NCBI GenBank assembly: GCA_903878085.1
Contig: CAIRGJ010000012.1
Span: 1-64,000, forward strand
DNA length: 64,000 nt
Direction: 5' to 3'
Source: an uncultured Hyphomicrobiales bacterium
GTDB taxonomy: Bacteria > Pseudomonadota > Alphaproteobacteria > Rhizobiales > Xanthobacteraceae
The translations under genes and the position numbers were made by a program. Numbering within the stretch: position 1 is the first letter of the stretch; every line of letters starts with the position of its first letter. The notes under the pieces are model-generated. The model saw only the letters and a list, made by a program, of their open reading frames with translations, did not search any database and was not told where the DNA came from. Below are positions 1 through 7,848 of the stretch, piece by piece.

Positions 1-172
1 AGAGGCTCTACAATGGCCGGCTTCGCAACCCGGACCAGCTTCGCCGGCCACCCCAGCCGTAGCGCCACGACTGGTCATGCACTAACATTCAACCCGGACC
101 ACCTAATGGGGGCTGGCCACCCGCGCCAGTAGCGTACATCGCGACACGTCCACGGCATGTCGTTGCCCGTTC
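1..172. other. Window-edge non-coding stretch
   Basis: No reading frame here can be supported. A 12-base direct repeat, CAACCCGGACCA, occurs at 26-37 and 90-101. This could be a remnant of mobile-element DNA extending past the left edge, but nothing in the window proves it. Confidence 0.3.
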
Positions 173-622
173 TTACGAGTTGGCCTTTGATCTGTTGTAC
201 AAATAGAAAGAGATCATTATGAACAATACGGTTATGGAACAGGCCATAATTCCAATTACACCGACATTCCAGTCAAGTTCCTTTGTGCCAATCTTCATTT
301 GAATAATCAGAAGCCCTCGAACGCTGGCGATCACTGCTATTATAAAAAATGGGTTTAGTGAAAACGGTTCATGGCTGATCTGTCGCAAGACCTGTCTAAA
401 TAGCTCCATGATAATAAGCACAAACATTAATTCGCTCAACACGTGGGGGTAGTTATGTTGTGACTCCCGAGCGAACTCTAATGTCACTTCGACCAGCAGA
501 ACGGCAGCTAAGCTCACTGTGCCTAAAGCCACGATGCCAAGGATAACGTCATCCCCTATTTCAATCGCCAAGTTTACATATTTTGATACTTTAGTTTTTT
601 TCTCGACAATTTCTTCTGCCAT
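173..622 (-). CDS. PsiE-like (phosphate-starvation-inducible family) membrane protein
   Basis: This is a 149-residue integral membrane protein with four predicted membrane segments at about residues 25-49, 60-80, 90-107 and 117-142. A short charged N-terminus (EEIVEKKTK) precedes them. Length, segment spacing and the acidic/arginine-containing second segment fit the PsiE family, whose molecular role is unknown. The ATG at 622 is preceded by AGGGA at a suitable distance. The gene is more AT-rich than the core genes to the right, in keeping with an accessory region. A FixK/FNR-type dyad lies about 210 bases upstream, too far to assign with confidence. Family assignment is by sequence impression only. 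Confidence 0.7.
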   Translation of the reverse strand: MAEEIVEKKTKVSKYVNLAIEIGDDVILGIVALGTVSLAAVLLVEVTLEFARESQHNYPHVLSELMFVLIIMELFRQVLRQISHEPFSLNPFFIIAVIASVRGLLIIQMKIGTKELDWNVGVIGIMACSITVLFIMISFYLYNRSKANS

Positions 623-828
623 GATTTTCCCTATTCACTTTCTACAGGGAGGTATGGTTAGCCAACACTTAGGTGCGCCCACTGTTCGAGCTTTGATTGG
701 CCGTAGATGCGAATGCGGATTCGCTCCAGCACCATCGCGCTCAAGATCATTCGACACACGCTACACGCAATCATTCGCCTCTCGACAAGCCTTAAAATGT
801 TAATGTTCCCGCACCGATCTTATTGTCA

Positions 829-842
829 TTGATGCAAGTCAA
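829..842. promoter_or_regulatory. FixK/FNR-type box TTGA-N6-TCAA
   Basis: The sequence TTGATGCAAGTCAA matches the FixK/FNR form TTGA-N6-TCAA exactly. It lies between the PsiE-like gene (start 622, minus) and the rhodanese gene (start 1141, plus), more than 200 bases from either start. Its target is therefore unclear and a chance match is possible. Confidence 0.35.
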
Positions 843-1031
843 ATAGGTGCCGGTCTGGAAACAACTTGGGGCGAATGTCCACTTTGGGCCGCCGGCATCG
901 CGCTAATTCTTGCGACAGTTCGTTCGCTGCATTGCACAGCCAATGACGCTATTGGACCAACATCCGACCAACCGTCGGCCCGAAGGCTGAATGGCTGCGC
1001 AGCGAATGACCCAAAGCCGACACTATATTCG

Positions 1032-1046
1032 CACAATAATATTGTG
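1032..1046. promoter_or_regulatory. AT-rich inverted repeat upstream of rhodanese gene
   Basis: CACAAT-AAT-ATTGTG is a perfect 6-base inverted repeat with a 3-base centre, ending about 95 bases before the rhodanese ATG. AT-rich dyads of this kind are typical operators for ArsR-family regulators, two of which are encoded nearby. The link is inference. Confidence 0.35.
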
Positions 1047-1140
1047 TCAGACAATCTTTCCTGTAGCTATATGCCATTCATGTTGAGTGGCACCGACAAG
1101 TCTCTCGAAAAGCGGTACGCGACCAATTGAGGAGTCCTAG

Positions 1141-1536
1141 ATGGCAACAAGCGTCAAGCAGTTGATGGAGGCGGCCAACGCCGCGGTGCCGAAGATCACG
1201 CCGGCCCAGGCGCGCGAGCTTATCGCGAAGGGCAACACGTTGGTGGTCGATGTGCGCGATGCGCCGGAGCTAGAGAAGACCGGCAAGGTTGCCGGTGCTG
1301 TGCATCACTCCCGTGGAATGCTGGAATTTCGCGCCGACCCCGAGTCACCCTACTACGACAAGAATTTCGCCAAGGACAAGACTATTATCATTTATTGCGC
1401 TTCCGGCGGACGCGCTGCGCTCGCCGGCAAGGTACTCAAGGATATGGGCTACGGCAAAGTGTACAATGTCGGTGCCTTCAAGGAATGGGCCGATAACGGC
1501 GCCGAGATCGAAAAGCCGATCGATACGGGGATGTGA
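1141..1536 (+). CDS. Rhodanese-like sulfurtransferase
   Basis: A 131-residue single-domain rhodanese. The active-site loop CASGGRA puts the persulfide-carrying cysteine at residue 86, after a hydrophobic strand (TIIIY). The conserved VVDVRD strand is at about 35-40 and the C-terminal G-W pair (GAFKEW) at 111-116. There is no signal peptide, so it should act in the cytoplasm, moving sulfane sulfur between thiols or to cyanide. GGAG just upstream of the ATG is a good ribosome binding site. It sits next to two ArsR regulators and a YgaP-like membrane protein, partners often seen in reactive-sulfur detoxification. The natural substrate cannot be read from sequence. Confidence 0.9.
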   Translation: MATSVKQLMEAANAAVPKITPAQARELIAKGNTLVVDVRDAPELEKTGKVAGAVHHSRGMLEFRADPESPYYDKNFAKDKTIIIYCASGGRAALAGKVLKDMGYGKVYNVGAFKEWADNGAEIEKPIDTGM

Positions 1537-1619
1537 TAGCAGCTGCTGCGGATGGGAAATATCTTACAGTCGAGAAGATTAAAACTAATCGGATATAGTG
1601 CGGTGGCGAACCTACGCAT

Positions 1620-1922
1620 CTATAGAAGTTTTTGCAGGCCAATCGCCAACTGCGCTGCCCGGGGATCGACAATCCGATAGAAAAGATTATGCCCGGCGCG
1701 CCGCGCAACAATTAAGCCGCCCTTGCGCAATTTTTTCAGATGCTGTGAAAGCGCCGATTGGCTAATTTGGGTGCGATCAGCCAACGCTGCGATTGATAAT
1801 TCTTCATTGCTTGTGGCAATACGGTACAGAATGCAGATGCGTCGCTCATTTGCGAACACTCGCAGCATTCGTGCAATGTCAGCCGCATTGGCCTCAAGTT
1901 TTGCAAGCGCCGCCTTTTTCAT
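1620..1922 (-). CDS. ArsR/SmtB-family winged-helix regulator (first copy)
   Basis: A 100-residue DNA-binding repressor of the ArsR type. The helix-turn-helix is visible at about 43-66 (LADRTQISQSALSQHLKKL), followed by the wing RAGHNLFYRI at about 75-84. It has only one cysteine (residue 30, RICILY), so neither the classical metal-binding CxC pair nor the BigR-type cysteine pair is present; its signal is unknown. GGAG stands upstream of the ATG at 1922. It lies 82 bases downstream of the YgaP-like gene on the same strand, so the two may form an operon, and it converges on the rhodanese gene. Confidence 0.85.
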   Translation of the reverse strand: MKKAALAKLEANAADIARMLRVFANERRICILYRIATSNEELSIAALADRTQISQSALSQHLKKLRKGGLIVARRAGHNLFYRIVDPRAAQLAIGLQKLL

Positions 1923-2004
1923 GGCGATACAACTCCTCCGATCTCAACCGGCAACGACCGGTCGCGAATAGGGGCGACTGAGCAGTTCGCTTGCGACGCG
2001 GGCG

Positions 2005-2226
2005 TCAGCGCGTGGCTGGCCGGCACTCGAACGCAGAGCCGGTCTTCAGGCCTAGTTTTCGGAAGACGATTGCTGCCGGGCAGAAGCCCGTAAAAGCTGC
2101 CTGGAAAAGGTTCGCGCCGACAAAAGCGGTGAGAAGCAGCCAATAGGGACTGACCAGCCAGGCAAGCGCAAGGCTAAGCAGCACCATGCTACCGGCGAGA
2201 GTGAGAACTGCACGATCGACGTTCAC
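2005..2226 (-). CDS. YgaP-like DUF2892 membrane protein
   Basis: A 73-residue protein with two membrane helices (about 8-25 and 27-45) and a conserved GFCPAAIVFRKLGLK segment at 47-61, the hallmark of the DUF2892 / YgaP transmembrane domain. In E. coli YgaP this domain is fused to a rhodanese; here the rhodanese is a separate gene 500 bases away. The start is GTG at 2226, supported by AGGAG seven bases upstream. It diverges from the second ArsR gene, and the 125-base interval carries an inverted repeat that could control both directions. A role in handling sulfane sulfur is inferred from family and neighbours. Confidence 0.75.
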   Translation of the reverse strand: MNVDRAVLTLAGSMVLLSLALAWLVSPYWLLLTAFVGANLFQAAFTGFCPAAIVFRKLGLKTGSAFECRPATR

Positions 2227-2315
2227 GGTGGATCTCCTGATCGAAGGGCTGAAACTTACGCGCTGTGCCCGGCCCGACGGGCGCGGTCAGCCGAACTCGG
2301 TTTGCCCGACCGCCA

Positions 2316-2344
2316 TTGACTATATATACGTTATCTCGTACATA
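2316..2344 (+). promoter_or_regulatory. Promoter with overlapping inverted repeat, BigR/ArsR-type operator candidate
   Basis: TTGACT (2316-2321) and TACATA (2339-2344) are separated by 17 bases, a good sigma-70 type promoter. An inverted repeat, TATATACG (2323-2330) against CGTACATA (2337-2344), matches at 7 of 8 positions with a 6-base spacer and covers the promoter. A repressor bound there would block the polymerase. The expected transcript start falls next to the ATG at 2352. Confidence 0.55.
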
Positions 2345-2351
2345 CGCAACT

Positions 2352-2720
2352 ATGAAAATACAAGTCGATGACATGCTTGCAGCGGCGGACGAGGCGAGTG
2401 CCCTGCTGAAGGCCCTCTCCAACCGGCACCGCTTGATCATCATCTGTCAGTTGAGCGAGAAAGAGCGCTCGGTTGGTGAATTGGCCACGCTGCTGAATAT
2501 CCGCGACTCGACCGTGTCGCAGCATCTGGCGCTGCTGCGCAAGGATAGGCTGGTCAAGGCGCGGCGCGATGGGCAGACAATCTGGTACTCGATTGCCAGC
2601 GCTCCGGCGCGCGAGCTCGTGGGTGCCCTCTATCGGTCCTATTGCGCGCCTGCCTCGGCCGGCGCTCGGAAGCCTGAGCGGAAGGCGGGACGCCAGCGGT
2701 TCGTTGCGTCAAATCAATGA
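2352..2720 (+). CDS. ArsR-family regulator with BigR/SqrR-type cysteine pair
   Basis: A 122-residue winged-helix repressor. The recognition region is DSTVSQHLALLRKD (52-65) and the wing RRDGQTIWYSI (71-81). Cys32 (LIIICQLSEKE) and Cys98 (LYRSYCAPAS) sit in the same structural positions, 66 residues apart, as the two cysteines of the persulfide sensors BigR and SqrR, which form a tetrasulfide link and release DNA when oxidised by sulfane sulfur. No ribosome binding site precedes ATG 2352 and the predicted transcript starts almost at that ATG, so translation may be leaderless. The pump genes follow 64 bases downstream, making them likely targets. The C-terminus is a basic tail of uncertain role. 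Confidence 0.85.
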   Translation: MKIQVDDMLAAADEASALLKALSNRHRLIIICQLSEKERSVGELATLLNIRDSTVSQHLALLRKDRLVKARRDGQTIWYSIASAPARELVGALYRSYCAPASAGARKPERKAGRQRFVASNQ

Positions 2721-2784
2721 GCGCGCCCGCGATCCGCTCCATACATTAAAGGTCGATTGTCCTGGTGATAGGGAAAACGCATTG

Positions 2785-3774
2785 ATGCGTGCCGGTATTT
2801 TCGTAGCGGCTGCGCTGACATTTTTTGCGCAAGCCGCGCTCGCCCAGCAGACCTTTGTCGTCGAGCCGAAGACGGTTGCCGACGAGAAGGCGGTCTTCGC
2901 CACGGTCGAAAGCACCGACGTCGTACCGGCGCGGGCGCGTATCGGCGGCACGGTGGTCGAATTGGCCGTGAAGGAAGGCGATGGCGTCAAGCAGGGCCAA
3001 ATCGTCGCCACCATAGGCGACGAGAAACTCGCACTGCAAATGAAGTCGCTCGATGCGCAGATCGCCGGCCTCGAAGCCCAGCTTGGGCAGGCGAAGACTG
3101 ATCTTGACCGAGGCGAAGATTTGTTCTCGCGCGGCACCATTGCCAAAACTCGCCTCGATGAGGCACGCACCGCTTTTAACGTTGCTTCCAATGCGTTGAA
3201 GTCGCGCACCGCCGAACGCTCAGTCATCCAGCAGCAAGTCACCGAAGGCGGCGTGTTGGCGCCGGCCTCTGGCCGCGTCTTGAAAGTGCCGGTGACCGCC
3301 GGAACGGTCATCATGGCCGGCGAAACCGTCGCCACCGTGGCAGAACAGAACTTTGTCCTACGGCTGCGCGTGCCGGAGCGTCACGCGAAATTTCTTAAAG
3401 TGGGCGATCCGGTCCGTATCGACGGCGAAGAACTTGGCAAAAGCGGCGCCCGGTTCGGGACGATCCGCTTGGTCTATCCACAAATCGAGGACGGCCGCGT
3501 TACTGCCGACGCCATTGTCGCCGGCCTCGGCGATTATTTCGTCGGCGAGCGCATCCGCGTTTGGGTCTCGGCGGGCGAACGGACCAGCTTCATCGTACCA
3601 GGGTCTTTCATCACCACCCGTTTCGGCATCGATTATGCCCGCGTTGGCAAGGACGTCAAAACCGCGGTGGACGTGCCGGTACAGCGCGGGCGCGATCTGC
3701 CGCGCCCGGACATGCCGGACGCGCTGGAAATCCTCTCCGGACTTAAAGCGGGCGACATGCTGGTGCTGCCGTGA
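2785..3774 (+). CDS. RND efflux pump periplasmic adaptor (HlyD/MFP family)
   Basis: A 329-residue membrane-fusion protein. A Sec signal peptide covers residues 1-21 (cleavage after AALA). The first half of the lipoyl domain (VVELAVKEGDGVKQGQIVATI) lies near 53-73, an alpha-helical hairpin follows at about 75-150, then the second half-lipoyl (LAPASGRVLKV) and a beta-barrel domain. It should link the inner-membrane pump encoded next to an outer-membrane channel. No TolC-like gene is present here, so the channel must come from elsewhere. ATG 2785 was chosen because it starts the signal peptide and follows AGGGAA. It overlaps the pump gene by four bases (GTGA). Confidence 0.9.
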   Translation: MRAGIFVAAALTFFAQAALAQQTFVVEPKTVADEKAVFATVESTDVVPARARIGGTVVELAVKEGDGVKQGQIVATIGDEKLALQMKSLDAQIAGLEAQLGQAKTDLDRGEDLFSRGTIAKTRLDEARTAFNVASNALKSRTAERSVIQQQVTEGGVLAPASGRVLKVPVTAGTVIMAGETVATVAEQNFVLRLRVPERHAKFLKVGDPVRIDGEELGKSGARFGTIRLVYPQIEDGRVTADAIVAGLGDYFVGERIRVWVSAGERTSFIVPGSFITTRFGIDYARVGKDVKTAVDVPVQRGRDLPRPDMPDALEILSGLKAGDMLVLP

Positions 3775-6700
3775 ACCTCGGACTTTCGGGGCATCTCACA
3801 CAAAGCACGATCCGATCGCCGCTGACGCCGCTATTCCTGCTCGCGGCGCTCGCGGTTGGCTTGATCGCTCTGTTTACAATTGCCCGCGAGGAAGAGCCAC
3901 AAATCAGCGTGCCGATGGTCGACATCCGCATCAATGCCGACGGCCTCAAGGCACCGGACGCCGTCGAGTTGGTGACCAAACCGCTCGAAGCCATCATTAA
4001 GGGCGTCGATGGCGTCGAACACGTCTATAGCCAGACGGTCGACGACCGCGTCATGGTGACGGCGCGCTTTCTGGTCGGCACCAAGGCTGATGACGCGATC
4101 GTGCGGGTGCATGAAAAGATTCGTGCCAACATCGATCGCATCCCTACCGGAATCCCGGAGCCGCTGGTCGTCGGCCGCGGCATCAACGACGTCGCCATTG
4201 TCGTGTTGACACTGTCGCCAAAGCCGGAAGCGGCGGCGCGCTGGACCGACAAGGATCTCTATCAACTATCCGACCAGTTGCGCTCCGAACTGGTGAAGAC
4301 CGACAATATCGGCCTGACCTATATTTCCGGCGGAAATCCTGAACAGATCCGCGTTGAACCCGATCCGGAAAAGCTCGCGCTGTTCGGCGTCACCTTGCAG
4401 CAGCTCGTAGCCAAAGTGCGTGACGCCAACCGTTCGTTTCAGGCAGGCTCGGTGCGAGACAACGGCACCGTGCGCGACGTCGCGGTAGGCCAGACGCTGG
4501 CCGGCGTTCCCGATATCGGGCTGTTGCTGGTCGGCACGCGCGACAACCGCCCGGTCTATTTGCGCGACGTAGCGTCCGTCGTCATCGGCCCCAGCCCGCA
4601 GGAACACCGTGTGTGGATGGATACGCCGGAGAAGGACGGCCAATGGGCCCGTGTTCCGGGGGTCAGCGTCGCCTTTGCCAAACGCGCGGGCGCCAATGCC
4701 GTCGTGGTGGCGGAAGAATTGCTGGCGCGGTTGCAGAGCGTGCAGGGACGGCTGATCCCTGCCGACGTCAAAGTGACGGTGACGCGAAACTACGGGGAAA
4801 CCGCCAACGACAAGGCCAACGAACTGCTGTTCCACCTCGGGCTAGCGACCGTATCGATCGTGGTGCTGATCGCCTTTGCGATCGGCTGGCGCGAAGCTTT
4901 GGTCACCCTAGTCGTCATTCCAACTACCATTCTGCTCACATTATTCGCCGCCAAGCTGATGGGCTACACCATCAACCGCGTCAGCCTGTTCGCGCTGATC
5001 TTCTCCATCGGCATCCTGGTCGACGACGCCATCGTGGTGATTGAGAACATTGCCCGCCATTGGGCGCTGAAGGACGGCCGCCCACGTCAGCAGGCCGTCG
5101 TCGAGGCGGTGGCGGAAGTCGGTAACCCGACTGTCGTCGCTACATTGACGGTGGTGGCGGCGCTTTTGCCGATGCTGTTCGTCTCCGGCTTGATGGGCCC
5201 CTATATGGCGCCGATCCCCGCCAATGCGTCGGCGGCAATGTTGTTCTCGTTCTTTGTCGCGATGGTGGTCGCGCCCTGGCTGATGCTGCGCCTGCATCCG
5301 GAAGGACGCGCCGTTCACGAACATGAAGCCGCGCATGGCGAAGGCATCCTGGGTGGGCTGTATCGTCGCATGGCCGCGCCGGTAGTGCGTTCGCGCAGGT
5401 CAGCCTGGATTTTCCTGATTTCGGTCGGCGTGGCGACCTTGCTTGTGTGCGTGCTGTTTGTAACCCGGAGCGTCACGGTCAAGCTGCTGCCTTTCGACAA
5501 CAAGTCGGAAATGGCTGTGGTCGTCGATCTGCCCGAAGGCGCAACGCTTGAAGACACAGAGCGTACTCTATTCTCGATCGCCGGTGTGGCCCGGCAATTG
5601 CCGGAAATCCGTTCAATCGAAACTTATGCCGGCACGCCCGCGCCATTCAATTTCAATGGGCTGGTTCGTCATTATTACGCGCGCGAATTGCCCGAGCTGG
5701 GCGAACTCAATCTCGACCTGGCGCCGCGCGATGACCGCAAGCGAAGCAGTCACGCCATCGCGCTCGATCTGCGCGCCCGGCTGAAGGCGATTGCGCTGCC
5801 GGCCGGCACGGTCGCCCGCGTGGTCGAAGTGCCGCCAGGACCACCGGTGATGGCGACGCTTCTGGCCGAGGTCTACGGCCCGACCTCGACCAACCGGCGC
5901 GCCGTGGCGGCCGAGCTGAAAAGGATCTTCGCGACGGTGCCCTATATCGCCGACATCGACGATTCCATCGGCGAGCCGCGGCCGCGCCTGCGCATCTCGA
6001 TCGATCAGGACCGTCTGGAGTTCTTCGGTGTCGAGCAACGCGACGTCTACGACACCATCCAGGCCCTGTTCGGTGGCGCCGCGGTCGGCTATTCGCACCG
6101 CGGCGAAGGCCGCAACCCAATCGAGATTGTGGTGCGGCTGCCCAAGCGCGATCTGTCCTGGAGCCAGGTTCTGGCGTCGACGCCGATCCCGGCCAATAGC
6201 GTGCCGGGCAACAAGACCGTGGTTGAACTCGGCGACGTCGTGCGCGTCAGCAAAGAATTGGGCTCACCTGCGATCTTCCGCCGCGACGGGCGTTTTGCCG
6301 ACATGGTAATGGCCGAACTGGCAGGGGCCTTTGAAGCACCGATCTACGGCATTCTGGACGTCGACAAACGGATCGAGGCGCATGATTGGGGCGCGCTCGG
6401 CAAGCCAGACATTCGCTTTCACGGCCAACCGGAAGACGAAGGCAAGCCGGCCATCCTTTGGGATGGCGAATGGGAAATCACCTACGTCACCTTCCGCGAT
6501 ATGGGCGCGGCCTTCATGGTGGCTATCGTCGGCATCTATATTCTGGTCGTCGCGCAATTCGGCAGCTTTAAGCTACCGCTTGTGATCCTGACGCCGATCC
6601 CGCTCACACTGATTGGCATCGTCATCGGGCATTGGCTGTTCGGCGCGCCGTTCACCGCCACCTCCATGATCGGCTTCATTGCTCTCGCCGGCATTATCGT

Positions 6701-6980
6701 GCGCAACTCGATCCTGTTGGTGGACTTCATCCGCCACGGCGCCTCCAAAGGAAAACCATTGCGTGAGGTGCTGCTGGAAGCCGGCGCCGTGCGCTTTAAG
6801 CCAATTCTTCTAACCGCGCTTGCTGCCATGATCGGAGCGGCGACGATTTTGCTCGATCCGATTTTCCAGGGTTTAGCGATTTCGCTGCTGTTCGGACTCG
6901 CCTCATCGACGTTGCTAACTGTCCTGGTAATCCCGGCCATATATGTCGTTTTGCGTGATGCGGACCGCATTTCCGCATGA
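3771..6980 (+). CDS. RND family multidrug/solute efflux permease (AcrB-like)
   Basis: A 1069-residue inner-membrane pump with the twelve-segment RND layout: one N-terminal segment (about 18-37), a large periplasmic loop, five segments at about 350-510, a second periplasmic loop and five C-terminal segments at about 905-1060. The proton-relay aspartates are visible in the fourth segment (GILVDDAIVVIENIA). The usual lysine of segment ten is arginine (GIIVRNSILLVDF), seen in some RND subfamilies. The start is GTG, overlapping the adaptor stop, so the two are translationally coupled. The heavy-metal methionine relay is not obvious, so the substrate is unknown; regulation by the BigR-like repressor upstream suggests thiol- or sulfur-reactive compounds. 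Confidence 0.92.
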   Translation: MNLGLSGHLTQSTIRSPLTPLFLLAALAVGLIALFTIAREEEPQISVPMVDIRINADGLKAPDAVELVTKPLEAIIKGVDGVEHVYSQTVDDRVMVTARFLVGTKADDAIVRVHEKIRANIDRIPTGIPEPLVVGRGINDVAIVVLTLSPKPEAAARWTDKDLYQLSDQLRSELVKTDNIGLTYISGGNPEQIRVEPDPEKLALFGVTLQQLVAKVRDANRSFQAGSVRDNGTVRDVAVGQTLAGVPDIGLLLVGTRDNRPVYLRDVASVVIGPSPQEHRVWMDTPEKDGQWARVPGVSVAFAKRAGANAVVVAEELLARLQSVQGRLIPADVKVTVTRNYGETANDKANELLFHLGLATVSIVVLIAFAIGWREALVTLVVIPTTILLTLFAAKLMGYTINRVSLFALIFSIGILVDDAIVVIENIARHWALKDGRPRQQAVVEAVAEVGNPTVVATLTVVAALLPMLFVSGLMGPYMAPIPANASAAMLFSFFVAMVVAPWLMLRLHPEGRAVHEHEAAHGEGILGGLYRRMAAPVVRSRRSAWIFLISVGVATLLVCVLFVTRSVTVKLLPFDNKSEMAVVVDLPEGATLEDTERTLFSIAGVARQLPEIRSIETYAGTPAPFNFNGLVRHYYARELPELGELNLDLAPRDDRKRSSHAIALDLRARLKAIALPAGTVARVVEVPPGPPVMATLLAEVYGPTSTNRRAVAAELKRIFATVPYIADIDDSIGEPRPRLRISIDQDRLEFFGVEQRDVYDTIQALFGGAAVGYSHRGEGRNPIEIVVRLPKRDLSWSQVLASTPIPANSVPGNKTVVELGDVVRVSKELGSPAIFRRDGRFADMVMAELAGAFEAPIYGILDVDKRIEAHDWGALGKPDIRFHGQPEDEGKPAILWDGEWEITYVTFRDMGAAFMVAIVGIYILVVAQFGSFKLPLVILTPIPLTLIGIVIGHWLFGAPFTATSMIGFIALAGIIVRNSILLVDFIRHGASKGKPLREVLLEAGAVRFKPILLTALAAMIGAATILLDPIFQGLAISLLFGLASSTLLTVLVIPAIYVVLRDADRISA

Positions 6981-7082
6981 AGATGCGGCGCCGTGTTGTG
7001 TGAACGGATGCGTACATCTGCATCCGAGCGGCTTGGATGAAATAGCTGAACAGGCGAATGGCTGACCGAAGGAGCTACAAAG

Positions 7083-7727
7083 ATGCCCATCACCCGACGT
7101 AACGCTTTGCGAGGAGGCCTTACGGTCGCTGCATTCGCCGCTGCCGGTCTGAATACACATCTTGCGTTCGCCCAGCGCGTAACGGCTGATCCATTGTCGC
7201 GCGACAGTGTGCTGAATGATCCGGCCATTCCCGCGGCTGGAAATCCTAAGGGCGACATCACCATCGTCGAATATTTCGACTATCAATGTCCGTACTGCAA
7301 GAAAGTCCATCCGGTGCTGTCGGAAGTCGTCAAGGAGGATGGGAAGGTACGCCTCGTCTATAAAAACTGGCCGATATTCGGCGGAATTTCGATCACTGCG
7401 GCTCATCTGGTGATGGCGGCGCAATATCAAAATAAATACGCTGAAGCCCATGAGGCCTTGATGCACGCAACCAATCGGCTGACCGAACCGAGATTAAAAG
7501 AGCTGTTAGTGCAGGCCGGTGTCGACGTCGACCGGGCCGATGCCGATCTGGTTGCTCATGCGGGTGCAATAGAAGCAGCTTTGAAGCGGAGCGACGATCA
7601 GGCCAAGGCGTTCGGCTTCCAGGGCACCCCAGCCTTCATCATTGGGACTTTCCGGGTGCCGGGAGTTCTAGATGGGCCCGGCTTTCGTCAAGCTATCGCT
7701 GACGCGAGAGCGGCTGCTAAAAAATAA
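7083..7727 (+). CDS. DsbA-family thiol oxidoreductase with Tat-type signal
   Basis: A 214-residue thioredoxin-fold protein with the redox motif CPYC at 69-72 (FDYQCPYCKK) and the cis-proline loop GTPAF near residue 183. The N-terminus carries a twin-arginine motif (TRRNAL, residues 4-9) and a hydrophobic stretch ending AFA, so it is probably exported folded by the Tat pathway. It should oxidise or reduce protein thiols in the periplasm. AAGGAG precedes the ATG. It lies 102 bases after the RND permease on the same strand and may share its transcript, which fits the thiol/sulfur theme of the cluster. Confidence 0.9.
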   Translation: MPITRRNALRGGLTVAAFAAAGLNTHLAFAQRVTADPLSRDSVLNDPAIPAAGNPKGDITIVEYFDYQCPYCKKVHPVLSEVVKEDGKVRLVYKNWPIFGGISITAAHLVMAAQYQNKYAEAHEALMHATNRLTEPRLKELLVQAGVDVDRADADLVAHAGAIEAALKRSDDQAKAFGFQGTPAFIIGTFRVPGVLDGPGFRQAIADARAAAKK

Positions 7728-7848
7728 GTTCAAAAACTAAGTAGTGTCCGTCATTGGGTGCTGGTTAAAGCGGAAATCGCAGGGCTTTGTCGCGATGTCT
7801 TCCAATGACCCAAGGCAGAGATGGAAATGAGCAGGAAGGACTATCCCT

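Larger units (their letters stand above)
623..1140. other. Intergenic region, about 520 bases, no gene seen
   Basis: No convincing coding region is visible between the PsiE-like gene and the rhodanese gene. It contains the TTGA-N6-TCAA dyad at 829-842 and a perfect AT-rich inverted repeat at 1032-1046. The rest looks like decayed sequence. Confidence 0.5.

Noticed and set aside
1-172. Insertion-sequence end at the left edge
   Set aside because: The direct repeat CAACCCGGACCA and the composition hint at mobile DNA, but no transposase frame or defined end is visible.
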